From NCBI RefSeq assembly GCF_000719955.1, contig NZ_JOII01000016.1:1-64000 (forward strand): a stretch of DNA of 64,000 bases, written 5' to 3'. The translations under genes were made by a program, and so were the position numbers. This stretch comes from Streptomyces albidoflavus. GTDB taxonomy: Bacteria; Actinomycetota; Actinomycetes; Streptomycetales; Streptomycetaceae. Within the stretch, counting starts at the first letter, position 1, and every line of letters starts with the position of its first letter. Under the pieces are notes generated by a model. The model saw only the letters and a program-made list of their open reading frames with translations. It was not told the origin of the DNA and did not search any database. Of this stretch, positions 1 to 7,903 are shown piece by piece.

Positions 1-63
1 CGGCGACCACCGAGATCTACACGTAAGGAGTCGTCGGCAGCGTCAGATGTGTATAAGAGACAG
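1..63 (+). other. Illumina Nextera adapter left at contig end
   Basis: Not genomic. Positions 1-22 match the 3' part of the Illumina P5 oligo (ending CGAGATCTACAC), 23-30 are an 8-base i5 index (GTAAGGAG), 31-44 are TCGTCGGCAGCGTC and 45-63 are the Tn5 mosaic end AGATGTGTATAAGAGACAG. Genome starts at 64. Translated, this adapter gives MCIRDS or MYKRQ, which would be fused spuriously to the aminopeptidase by an automatic gene caller. Confidence 0.98.
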
Positions 64-94
64 CCCCTGTGCCCACCCCCCGCCATCGGGCAGC

Positions 95-2668
95 ATGGCC
101 CGCATGTCCCTCCTGACGCGCGACGAAGCGCAGACCCGATCCCAGCTCCTCGACGTCCAGCGCTACGCCGTCGACCTGGACCTCACCACCGGCGACACCA
201 CCTTCGCCTCCCGCACCCGCGTCCACTTCACCGCGCGCACCGCCGGGGACACCTTCATCGACCTGAACCCCGACCGCCTCCACACCGTCACCCTCGACGG
301 CACCCCCCTCGACCCCGCCACCCTCGACGGCAACCGCTTTCCCCTCACCGGCCTCGCCCCCGGCCCCCACGAACTCACCGTCGAGGCCGACATGGCCTAC
401 TCCCGCACCGGCGAAGGCATGCACCGCTTCACCGACCCCGCCGACGGCGAGACGTACCTCTACACCCAGCTCTTCCTCGACGACGCCCGCCGCGTCTTCG
501 CCGCCTTCGACCAGCCCGACCTCAAGGCCCACTTCGACCTCACCGTCACCGCCCCGCCGCACTGGACCGTCCTCGCCAACGGCACCACCACCCACCACGG
601 CGACGGCCGCTGGACCGCCGCCACCACCCCCCTCATCTCCCCCTACCTCGTCGCCGTCGCCGCCGGGCCCTGGCACACCGTCCGCACCGACCACCGCGGC
701 CTGCCCTTCGGCATCCACTGCCGCCGCTCGCTCGCCCCCCACCTCGACGCCGACGCCACCGAACTCCTCTCCACCACCACCGCCCTCTTCGACCGCTACC
801 ACGAGAAGTTCGACGAGCCCTACCCCTTCGACTCCTACGACCAGGCGTTCGTCCCCGAGTTCAACGCCGGCGCCATGGAGAACCCCGGCCTCGTCACCTT
901 CCGCGACTCCTACGTCTTCCGCTCCGCCGTCACCGACGCCGAACGCTGCTCCCGCGCCGTCACCATCGCCCACGAGATGGCCCACATGTGGTTCGGCGAC
1001 CTCGTCACCCTCACCTGGTGGGACGACATCTGGCTCAACGAGTCCTTCGCCGAGTACATGGGCTACCAGACCGTCGCCGAAGCCACCCGCTGGACCCACG
1101 TCTGGACCGACTTCGCCGCCGGCCGCAAGGACTGGGGCTACGACGCCGACCAGCGCCCCACCACCCACCCCGTCGCCCCCGACCCCGAGGCCGTCCCCGA
1201 CACCGCCTCCGCCCTCCTCAACTTCGACGGCATCTCCTACGCCAAGGGCGCCGCCGCCCTGCGCCAGCTCACCGCCTGGCTCGGCGAGAAGGACTTCCTC
1301 GCCGGCATCAACCGCCACTTCACCCGCCACCGCTTCGGCAACGCCACCCTCGCCGACTTCCTCGACAACCTCGCCTCCGCCACCGACCGCGACGTCCACA
1401 CCTGGGCCGCCGCCTGGCTGCGCACCAGCGGCGTCGACACCCTCACCGCCCACGCCACCGACACCGGCACCCCCGCCGCCCCCACCTGGCAGCTCACCGT
1501 CGACCGCGACGGCACCCGCCCCCACCGCATCACCGTCACCACCTGGGACCACACCCCCGAGACCGGACCCCCCACCCGCCGCGACCACCTCGACCTCGAC
1601 CTCCCCCAGGACCAGCCCCTCACCCTCCCCGGCCACCGCCCCGACCTCGTCGTCCTCAACGACCAGGACCTCACCTACGCCAAACTCCGCCTCGACCCCA
1701 CCTCCTGGACCACCGCGTCGGCCACCCTCGCCACCCTCCCCGACCCCCTCACCCGCGCCGTCCTGTGGAACACCGCCCGCGACCTCGTCCGCGACGGCCA
1801 ACTGGCCCCCGCCGCCTACCTCGACGCCGCCCGCACCCACCTCCCGCACGAGAGCGACCTCGCCGTCACCACCGGCGTCCTCGGCTTCGCCTCCCGCCAC
1901 GTCGCCGGCGTCTACACCCACCCCGACGACCGGCCCGCCGCCCTCGCCACCCTCACCGCCCTCTGCCGCGACCTGCTCCGCCGCACCGAAGGACTCAGCA
2001 CCGAGGACTGGACCCGCGGCCAGGGCGGCGCCCACCGCACCGACACCCACCCCGGACTGCGGCTTGTCGCCGTCCGCCACTTCATCGACAGCGCCACCCA
2101 GCCCGCCACCCTCACCGCCTGGCTCGACGACGGCCTCGTCCCCGGCGGCCCCGACCTCGACCCCGCCCTGCGCTGGCGCATCCTGGGCCGCCTCGCCGTC
2201 CTCGGCGCCGTCGACGAAGCCGCCATCGACGCCGAACTCACCGCCGACCCCAGCGCCACCGGCCAGGAAGGCGCCGCCCGCTGCCGCGCCGCCCTCCCCG
2301 ACCTCGACGCCAAACGCCGCGCCTGGGAGGCCATGTTCGAGGACGACACCCTCTCCAACTACCTCTTCACCGCCACCGCCCAGGGCTTCTGGCAACCCGA
2401 ACAGACCGCCCTCGTCCGCCCCTACGTCCACCGCTACTACCAGGAAGCCCCCGGCCTCGCCCGCCGCCGCGGCGCCGCCCTCGCCACCGCCGCCGGCGCC
2501 GCCGCCTTCCCCGCGTACGCCGTCGACGACGAAGCCCTCGCCCTCGGCCGCGCCGCCCTCGCCCAGGACGACCTCGTCCCCGCCCTCCGCCGCCGCCTCG
2601 CCGACCAGATCGACGACCTCGCCCGCGCCCTGCGCGTCCGCTACCGCCAGGCCCAAGCCACCGGCTGA
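95..2668 (+). CDS. pepN: Aminopeptidase N, M1 family zinc metallopeptidase
   Basis: Cytoplasmic M1-family aminopeptidase that removes N-terminal residues from peptides. The family signatures are intact: GAMEN substrate-recognition motif at residues 259-263, zinc motif HEMAH at 293-297 and the third zinc ligand E316 in NESFAEY. The C-terminal half matches the helical ERAP1-like domain of PepN. Length is 857 aa, normal for actinobacterial PepN. ATG at 95 is the first start lying wholly in genomic sequence; an in-frame ATG at 104 (MSLLTRDEAQ) is equally possible and neither has a strong ribosome site. The upstream region is lost at the contig end, so the promoter is not visible. Leucine is nearly always CTC and third positions are overwhelmingly C, more extreme than in polA. 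A strong hairpin follows the stop. Confidence 0.95.
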   Translation: MARMSLLTRDEAQTRSQLLDVQRYAVDLDLTTGDTTFASRTRVHFTARTAGDTFIDLNPDRLHTVTLDGTPLDPATLDGNRFPLTGLAPGPHELTVEADMAYSRTGEGMHRFTDPADGETYLYTQLFLDDARRVFAAFDQPDLKAHFDLTVTAPPHWTVLANGTTTHHGDGRWTAATTPLISPYLVAVAAGPWHTVRTDHRGLPFGIHCRRSLAPHLDADATELLSTTTALFDRYHEKFDEPYPFDSYDQAFVPEFNAGAMENPGLVTFRDSYVFRSAVTDAERCSRAVTIAHEMAHMWFGDLVTLTWWDDIWLNESFAEYMGYQTVAEATRWTHVWTDFAAGRKDWGYDADQRPTTHPVAPDPEAVPDTASALLNFDGISYAKGAAALRQLTAWLGEKDFLAGINRHFTRHRFGNATLADFLDNLASATDRDVHTWAAAWLRTSGVDTLTAHATDTGTPAAPTWQLTVDRDGTRPHRITVTTWDHTPETGPPTRRDHLDLDLPQDQPLTLPGHRPDLVVLNDQDLTYAKLRLDPTSWTTASATLATLPDPLTRAVLWNTARDLVRDGQLAPAAYLDAARTHLPHESDLAVTTGVLGFASRHVAGVYTHPDDRPAALATLTALCRDLLRRTEGLSTEDWTRGQGGAHRTDTHPGLRLVAVRHFIDSATQPATLTAWLDDGLVPGGPDLDPALRWRILGRLAVLGAVDEAAIDAELTADPSATGQEGAARCRAALPDLDAKRRAWEAMFEDDTLSNYLFTATAQGFWQPEQTALVRPYVHRYYQEAPGLARRRGAALATAAGAAAFPAYAVDDEALALGRAALAQDDLVPALRRRLADQIDDLARALRVRYRQAQATG

Positions 2669-2704
2669 ACCAGAGCCCGGCGAGGACCGGGCCGCGACAC
2701 CGAA

Positions 2705-2736
2705 GAGGGCGGCGGGTCAGTGGACCCGCCGCCCTC
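2705..2736 (+). terminator. Intrinsic terminator after pepN
   Basis: A perfect 14-bp GC stem (GAGGGCGGCGGGTC and its complement) closes on an AGTG loop, 36 nt after the pepN stop. There is no U-tract, which is usual in Streptomyces. Confidence 0.8.
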
Positions 2737-2919
2737 AGCCGTACCCCCGCGCCCCAGGAACCGTCGGCCACGCCCTACCAGACCCACCCCGCGACCCGCC
2801 CGCCAACCCCGCCGTAATCCCCCTTTCGGATCCGTTTCCCGCACTCGCCGCCCGCCCGCCCGCCACCCCCCAACAAGCTGGAACTCCCTGCCCGCGTGCG
2901 TCCGAAGGACCAGCAGAAA

Positions 2920-4299
2920 TTGAACACCCCGCCCCTCGCCGGAGGCACCGCCGGACCCGACGCGCTCGCGCCCCTCCTCGCCGCCGTCCTCGACGCCCTG
3001 CGCACCGGCGCCCTCGACCGCGGCGGACCCCTCCCCGCAGGCGGCCCCACCACCACCGCCCGCCGCGTCCACACCGCCGCCCACCCCCTCCTGCCCGACC
3101 ACGGCACCGGCCCCGAAGCCGCCCTCGGCCCCCTCGTCCACGCCCTCACCCGGGGCGCCGCCGACCCCGCCGACCCCCTCTGCGCCGCGCACCTCCACGC
3201 CCCGCCCCTCGCGCTCGCCGCCGCCGCCGACCTCGCCGCCTCCGTCCTCAACCCCTCCCTCGACTCCTGGGACCAGGCCCCCGCCGCCTCCGCCCTCGAA
3301 GCCGAACTCACCCGCACCCTCGCCCGCGAGACCTACCCCGCCGCCGACCACCCCGACGCCCTCCTCACCACCGGCGGCACCGAGGCCAACCAACTCGCCC
3401 TCCTCCTCGCCCGCGAACGCCACCCCACCCCCCTCCACGTCGTCCACGGCGCCAACGCCCACCACAGCCTCCCCCGCGCCGCCTGGCTCCTCGGCCTCCC
3501 CGCCACCCACACCGTGCCCACCCCCACCGGCACCCTCGACCCCGAAGCCCTCCACCACACCCTCGCCTCCCTCACCGGCCACCCCGTCCTCGTCACCGCC
3601 ACCGCCGGAACCACCGACTCCGGCGCCATCGACCCCCTCCCCGCCCTCGCCGACGTCTGCGCCGCCCACGGCGCCGACCTCCACGTCGACGCCGCCTACG
3701 GCGGACCCCTCCTCTTCAGCGAGCGCCGCAGACACGCCCTCCACGGCCTCGACCGCGCCCACTCCGTCACCCTCGACCTGCACAAACTCGGCTGGCAACC
3801 CGTCGCCGCCGGCATCCTCGCCGTCCACCGCACCAGCCGCCTCGACCCCCTCCAGCACACCGCCGACTACCTCAACTCCCACGACGACACCGAAGCCGGC
3901 CTCCCCGACCTCCTCGGCCGCAGCCTGCGCACCACCCGCCGCCCCGACGCCTTCAAGATGGCCGTCACCCTCCGCGCGCTCGGCCGCGACGGACTCGGCG
4001 CCCTCGTCGACCAGGTCTGCGACCTCGCCGACACCCTCGCCGACAAGATCCACCACCACCCCGCCCTCACCCTCCACGCACGGCCCGCCCTCAGCACCGT
4101 GCTGTTCCGCCCCGCCGACGCCGACGACGAGCAGGTCGCCGCCGTCCGCCGCACCCTCCTCGACGACGGCCACGCCGTCCTCGGCCGCGCCCACGCGCAG
4201 GGCCGCCTCTGGCTCAAAGCCACCCTGCTCAACCCGCACACCCAACCCGGCGACCTCGACCGGATGCTGAAACTGGTGGAAGGACACACCCCCCGATGA
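2920..4299 (+). CDS. PLP-dependent group II decarboxylase, DesA/diaminobutyrate decarboxylase-like
   Basis: Probably decarboxylates a diamino acid (lysine, ornithine or 2,4-diaminobutyrate) to a diamine. Family landmarks are NPSLDSWDQ, the cofactor-phosphate motif TTGGTEANQLALLLARE, HVDAAYGG with the pyridine-binding Asp, and LDLHK with the Schiff-base lysine at K289. It overlaps the next gene by ATGA, so the two are translationally coupled; that gene is an N-monooxygenase, the pairing seen in desferrioxamine (DesA-DesB) synthesis. The TTG start at 2920 is chosen because GAAGGA lies 10 nt upstream; GTG at 2896 is an in-frame alternative. At 459 aa it is slightly short for DesA and its N-terminus is divergent. 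The substrate cannot be read from sequence. No palindromic iron box was seen upstream. Confidence 0.85.
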   Translation: MNTPPLAGGTAGPDALAPLLAAVLDALRTGALDRGGPLPAGGPTTTARRVHTAAHPLLPDHGTGPEAALGPLVHALTRGAADPADPLCAAHLHAPPLALAAAADLAASVLNPSLDSWDQAPAASALEAELTRTLARETYPAADHPDALLTTGGTEANQLALLLARERHPTPLHVVHGANAHHSLPRAAWLLGLPATHTVPTPTGTLDPEALHHTLASLTGHPVLVTATAGTTDSGAIDPLPALADVCAAHGADLHVDAAYGGPLLFSERRRHALHGLDRAHSVTLDLHKLGWQPVAAGILAVHRTSRLDPLQHTADYLNSHDDTEAGLPDLLGRSLRTTRRPDAFKMAVTLRALGRDGLGALVDQVCDLADTLADKIHHHPALTLHARPALSTVLFRPADADDEQVAAVRRTLLDDGHAVLGRAHAQGRLWLKATLLNPHTQPGDLDRMLKLVEGHTPR

Positions 4300-5711
4300 C
4301 CGCGCAGCGCACCCCCGACCACGACCAGCCCCACGACCTGGTCGGCATCGGCATCGGCCCCTTCAACCTCTCCCTCGCCGCCCTCGCCCACGGCATCCCC
4401 GACACCCCCCGCACCGCCTTCTTCGAACAACGCCCCGCCTTCCACTGGCACCCCGGCATGCTCATCGACGGCGCCACCCTCCAAGTCCCCTTCCTCGCCG
4501 ACCTCGTCACCCTCGCCGACCCCGCCAGCCCCTGGAGCTTCCTCAGCTACCTCCGCCACCGCCAGCGCCTCTTCCCCTTCTACTTCGCCGAGCGCTTCCA
4601 CATCCACCGCGCCGAGTACGACGCCTACTGCCGCTGGGTCGCCGAGAACCTCCCCGGACTCCACTTCGGCCACCAGGTCGACGCCGTCCGCTGGAACCCC
4701 GAACGCGCCCTCTTCGAAGTCGACTACACCCAGACCGGCGCCGACGGCGAAGCCGAAGCCCTCGGCCGCGTCCACACCCGCAACCTCGTCCTCGGCGTCG
4801 GCACCGCCCCCCACATCCCCGAACCCCTCAAACCCCTCGCCGACGCACCCGTCGTCCCCGTCGTCCACTCCGCCGACTACCTCACCCACCGCGAACGGCT
4901 CCTCGGCGCCGACCACATCACCGTCATCGGCTCCGGCCAGTCCGGCGCCGAGATCTTCCTCGACCTCCTGCGCGCCCGCCCCGAAGGCCGCGAGAAGCTC
5001 CACTGGCTCACCCGCACCGAGGCATTCACCCCCATGGAGTACTCCAAGCTCGGCCTCGAACACTTCACCCCCGACTACACCCGCTACTTCCACTCCCTCC
5101 CGCAGACCGCCCGCGACCAGCTCCTGCCCCGCCAGTGGCAGCTCCACAAGGGCATCGACACCGAGACCATCGCCGCCATCCACGACGAGCTCTACCGCCG
5201 CACCCTCCACGGCGGCTGGCCCGACGCCACCCTCACCCCCGGCGTCGCCGTCCGCACCGCCGGACGCGTCGCCACCACCCAGGTCGAACTCCACCTCGAA
5301 CACCTCACCCAGGGCACCCGCTCCCGCCTCACCACCGACGCCGTCGTCCTCGCCACCGGCTACCGCGAACGCCCCCTCGACCGCCTCCTCGGCGCCCTCG
5401 ACCCCTACCTCCGCCGCGACCCCGCCGAACGCCCCCGCATCGACGACCGCTACCGCCTCCACCTCGACCCCGCCATCAGCCGCACCGGCAGCGCCGTCTA
5501 CGTCCAGAACGCCGAACGCCACACCCACGGCGTCGGCGCCCCCGACCTCGGCCTCGCCGCCTGGCGCTCCGCCACCATCCTCAACACCCTCACCGGCACC
5601 CAGCCCTACCCCCTCCCCGACCGCACCGCCTTCACCACCTTCGGCCTGGAACGCCCCGGCGCCGAACCCCACCCCCGGCACACCCTCACCCCCCTCGCCG
5701 AACCCCACTGA
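4296..5711 (+). CDS. Lysine/ornithine N-monooxygenase family (DesB/IucD-like)
   Basis: FAD- and NADPH-dependent flavoprotein that hydroxylates the terminal amine of lysine, ornithine or a derived diamine, the step that makes hydroxamate groups. The FAD site GIGIGPFNLSL starts at residue 17, the NADPH site GSGQSG is at 212-217 and the late ATGY motif of this family is present. Length (471 aa) is normal. The start overlaps the decarboxylase stop (ATGA) and has GGTGGAAGGA about 10 nt upstream. Next to a diamine-forming decarboxylase the likely substrate is a diamine such as cadaverine, but no acyltransferase (DesC) or NIS synthetase (DesD) follows; the next gene points the other way. Whether it completes a siderophore with enzymes encoded elsewhere is unknown. 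Confidence 0.88.
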   Translation: MTAQRTPDHDQPHDLVGIGIGPFNLSLAALAHGIPDTPRTAFFEQRPAFHWHPGMLIDGATLQVPFLADLVTLADPASPWSFLSYLRHRQRLFPFYFAERFHIHRAEYDAYCRWVAENLPGLHFGHQVDAVRWNPERALFEVDYTQTGADGEAEALGRVHTRNLVLGVGTAPHIPEPLKPLADAPVVPVVHSADYLTHRERLLGADHITVIGSGQSGAEIFLDLLRARPEGREKLHWLTRTEAFTPMEYSKLGLEHFTPDYTRYFHSLPQTARDQLLPRQWQLHKGIDTETIAAIHDELYRRTLHGGWPDATLTPGVAVRTAGRVATTQVELHLEHLTQGTRSRLTTDAVVLATGYRERPLDRLLGALDPYLRRDPAERPRIDDRYRLHLDPAISRTGSAVYVQNAERHTHGVGAPDLGLAAWRSATILNTLTGTQPYPLPDRTAFTTFGLERPGAEPHPRHTLTPLAEPH

Positions 5712-5731
5712 CCCGGGCCCGGCGGACACCC

Positions 5732-5767
5732 CGGCCACCAGACGGCCACCAGACGGCCGCGCGGCCG
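5732..5767. repeat. 11-bp tandem repeat plus palindrome at convergent junction
   Basis: CGGCCACCAGA occurs twice in tandem (5732-5753) and runs into the 14-nt palindrome CGGCCGCGCGGCCG (5754-5767). It lies between two convergent genes and may help termination from either side; it is not a classic terminator. Confidence 0.5.
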
Positions 5768-5812
5768 GAGGCAACCCCGCCCCCGGCCGCGCCACCCACA
5801 CCCGCCGGCGCC

Positions 5813-7630
5813 TCAGAACACCGGCTCACCCTCCCGCGTCAGCCGCCACCCCACCGACGCGAACTCCGCCGGGTCCACCGTCCCCTTCTCCCGCACCCAC
5901 TCGATGATCGTGTTCCGGATCTCCTCCGGGTCGGCCCACACCTGCTCCGCCGACGCCACGTGCGGGAACGCCCCGCCGCCGCTCGCCCGGTAGTTGTTCA
6001 CCGCCAGCACGAACCGCGCGTCCGCCGCCACCGGCTCCCCCTCGAACGCCAGCCCCACGATCCGCGACCCCGCCGGCTGCGCCACGTCCACCTCGTACGT
6101 CACCCCCGACAACGCGTCGTAGTTGTAGTCCGGAATCCCGTCCGCGTTGGTCAGCGCCGCCGGGTCCACCGGCGCACCCGGCGCCGTCCGCACGTAGTAC
6201 CGCGCCGAGAACTCCAGGTACTCCTTCAGCTGGGCCCCCGTCAGCACCCGCGCCTCCAGCGTGTTCTCGAACGGGTACAGACCCGCCGCGTCCTTGATCG
6301 TCACCTCACCCGCCGGCATCCGCGCCGTCCGCGAGAAACACGACGCCTGCGAGATCAACGGCAGCTCCGCGTACGCACCGCCCGCGAGACCCGCCCGCAC
6401 CGTCTCCGTCTGCACATGGTTGATCAGGTCGATGATCGGCACGTCCTTCACCGGACCCTCGGCCGCCGACATCTCCGTCACCGACGTCCCGATCACCTGG
6501 TTCACGTAGGCGACCACCTTCTTGTGCTCCGCGGCCAGCAGCCGCACGATCCGCGGGTCCTCCTCGGCCGTGTTGGAGTTCCGCACCTCGGACGCCACCC
6601 GCTCCACCACCCAGCGGCCCCGCTCCCACACCACCTCGATGTCGAACAGCGTCAGCCGCTGCCCCCACTTCAGCGGCTCCGAGAGCACCACCGGCCGCCC
6701 CGACTCCTTGTTCTCCACCACGTACTCGGGGATCTCCTTGTGCGCGTGACCCACCAGGATCGCGTCGATCCCCGGCACCTCCTCGGCCACCTGCGCCGCC
6801 GCGTTCTCCACGTACGGCAGCTGGTCACCCCACGACGAGGTGCCGCTCGTCCCCGAGTGCGCCGACACCAGAACCACGTCCGCCCCCATCGACCGCAGCT
6901 TCGGCACCCACTTCGCCGCCTGCTCCACCAGCCCCGGGAAGACCATCCGGCCCTGCACGTTCACCTTGTCCCAGATCGCCACCCCGGGGTTGGTCAGCCC
7001 CAGCACCGCCACCCGCACATCCCGCCCGAACGGCGTCCGCATCCGCTTGATCACGTACGGGGCGAAGGCCGGCCGCAGCGACTTCGCGTCCAGCGCGTTG
7101 GCCCCCAGCAGCGGGAAACGGCACTGCTCCTCGAACTTCCGCAGCACCTCCATCCCGTAGTTGAACTCGTGGTTGCCGAGCGCCGCCGCGTCGTACCCGA
7201 TCGCGTTCATCGCCCGCGCCATCGGATGCACCGGACCCCGGCGCTCCGTGATCGGGTCGACCTTCGCGTAGTAGTACGACAGCTGGGTGCCCTGGATCGT
7301 GTCACCCGCGTCGATCAGCAGCGTGTTGCGGTGGCCGCGCTCCTCGCGGATCTCCTTGACCATCGTGGAGATCTTGGCCAGGCCGACATCGTTGTGGTCC
7401 GCGTCGTCGAACTCCGCGTCCGTGAAGTAGTCCCAGTTCAGGACGTTGCCGTGCAGGTCCGTCGTGCCCAGCACGGTGAACGCGTACCGCCGCTCTCGAC
7501 CGTGCCCGCCGTGGCCGCCTCCCTGCCCCGACCCGCCCGCCGCCGAGGCCGTACCCGCCCCCGCGCCGAGCGCCAGCCCCGCGCCCACCGCCGCCGAACC
7601 ACCCACGAAACCCCTGCGGTTGACCGCCAT
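5813..7630 (-). CDS. Tat-exported 5'-nucleotidase / metallophosphatase (UshA/CpdB family)
   Basis: Exported two-domain nucleotidase that releases phosphate from nucleotides, possibly also from 2',3'-cyclic nucleotides. A twin-arginine signal (NRRGF followed by an Ala/Gly-rich stretch) occupies the first ~35 residues. The metallophosphatase core has TTDLHGN, DAGDTIQGT, ALGNHEFNYG, VSAHSG and VGHAHKE, supplying the two-metal ligands; the C-terminal 5'-nucleotidase domain has YPFENTLEARVLTG. Length is 605 aa. Of two adjacent ATGs the one at 7630 is preferred, with GAGGAG 6 nt upstream (plus strand 7637-7642). The gene is divergent from pyk. Codons are strongly G-ended, the mirror image of the C-ended genes to the left. 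Substrate preference cannot be told from sequence. Confidence 0.9.
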   Translation of the reverse strand: MAVNRRGFVGGSAAVGAGLALGAGAGTASAAGGSGQGGGHGGHGRERRYAFTVLGTTDLHGNVLNWDYFTDAEFDDADHNDVGLAKISTMVKEIREERGHRNTLLIDAGDTIQGTQLSYYYAKVDPITERRGPVHPMARAMNAIGYDAAALGNHEFNYGMEVLRKFEEQCRFPLLGANALDAKSLRPAFAPYVIKRMRTPFGRDVRVAVLGLTNPGVAIWDKVNVQGRMVFPGLVEQAAKWVPKLRSMGADVVLVSAHSGTSGTSSWGDQLPYVENAAAQVAEEVPGIDAILVGHAHKEIPEYVVENKESGRPVVLSEPLKWGQRLTLFDIEVVWERGRWVVERVASEVRNSNTAEEDPRIVRLLAAEHKKVVAYVNQVIGTSVTEMSAAEGPVKDVPIIDLINHVQTETVRAGLAGGAYAELPLISQASCFSRTARMPAGEVTIKDAAGLYPFENTLEARVLTGAQLKEYLEFSARYYVRTAPGAPVDPAALTNADGIPDYNYDALSGVTYEVDVAQPAGSRIVGLAFEGEPVAADARFVLAVNNYRASGGGAFPHVASAEQVWADPEEIRNTIIEWVREKGTVDPAEFASVGWRLTREGEPVF

Positions 7631-7746
7631 CATCCACTCCTCGTTCGCTGAGACAACGCGCGTAGATTCTGGCGCAGAGGCCCCCTCCGCAACACCCCTC
7701 CCAGGTTTCCATCCGGTGACGCGGAGCCCATTCGTCCACACCTTCG

Positions 7747-7844
7747 CCCTTTCGCTCGAAAGGGGGTGCCGAACAGCTCGGGAACGCTCATCGGAGCGTG
7801 CCCGCGCACAATTCAACAGTTGTCAATACCCTTTCGCCAAAAGG
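7747..7844. promoter_or_regulatory. Two CCCTTTCG inverted-repeat elements between nucleotidase and pyk
   Basis: The 273-bp divergent region is AT-richer than its surroundings. It contains a perfect inverted repeat CCCTTTCG-CT-CGAAAGGG (7747-7764) and a related CCCTTTCGCCAAAAGG (7829-7844). The spacing and shared half-site suggest a regulator operator, but no regulator is identified. Confidence 0.4.
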
Positions 7845-7891
7845 TCGTTGAGCAGTCATGCGCGGCCAATCGTCTACCCGCCGGTAGGCCC

Positions 7892-7897
7892 TAGGGT
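7892..7897 (+). promoter_or_regulatory. -10 element for leaderless pyk transcript
   Basis: TAGGGT ends 6 nt before the pyk ATG and no Shine-Dalgarno sequence is present, so transcription probably starts at the A of the start codon. Confidence 0.6.
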
Positions 7898-7903
7898 CGA
7901 ACC

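Noticed and set aside
17..2656. Very long open frames antisense to pepN and, similarly, opposite many other genes
   Set aside because: At this GC content stops are rare in all frames. These frames read Gly/Val/Glu or Arg/Pro-rich low complexity, lack family motifs, and some begin in adapter sequence.
2669..2919. Iron-box (TTAGGTTAGGCTAACC-type) upstream of the decarboxylase pair
   Set aside because: I looked for it because of the siderophore-like genes; no similar palindrome is present.
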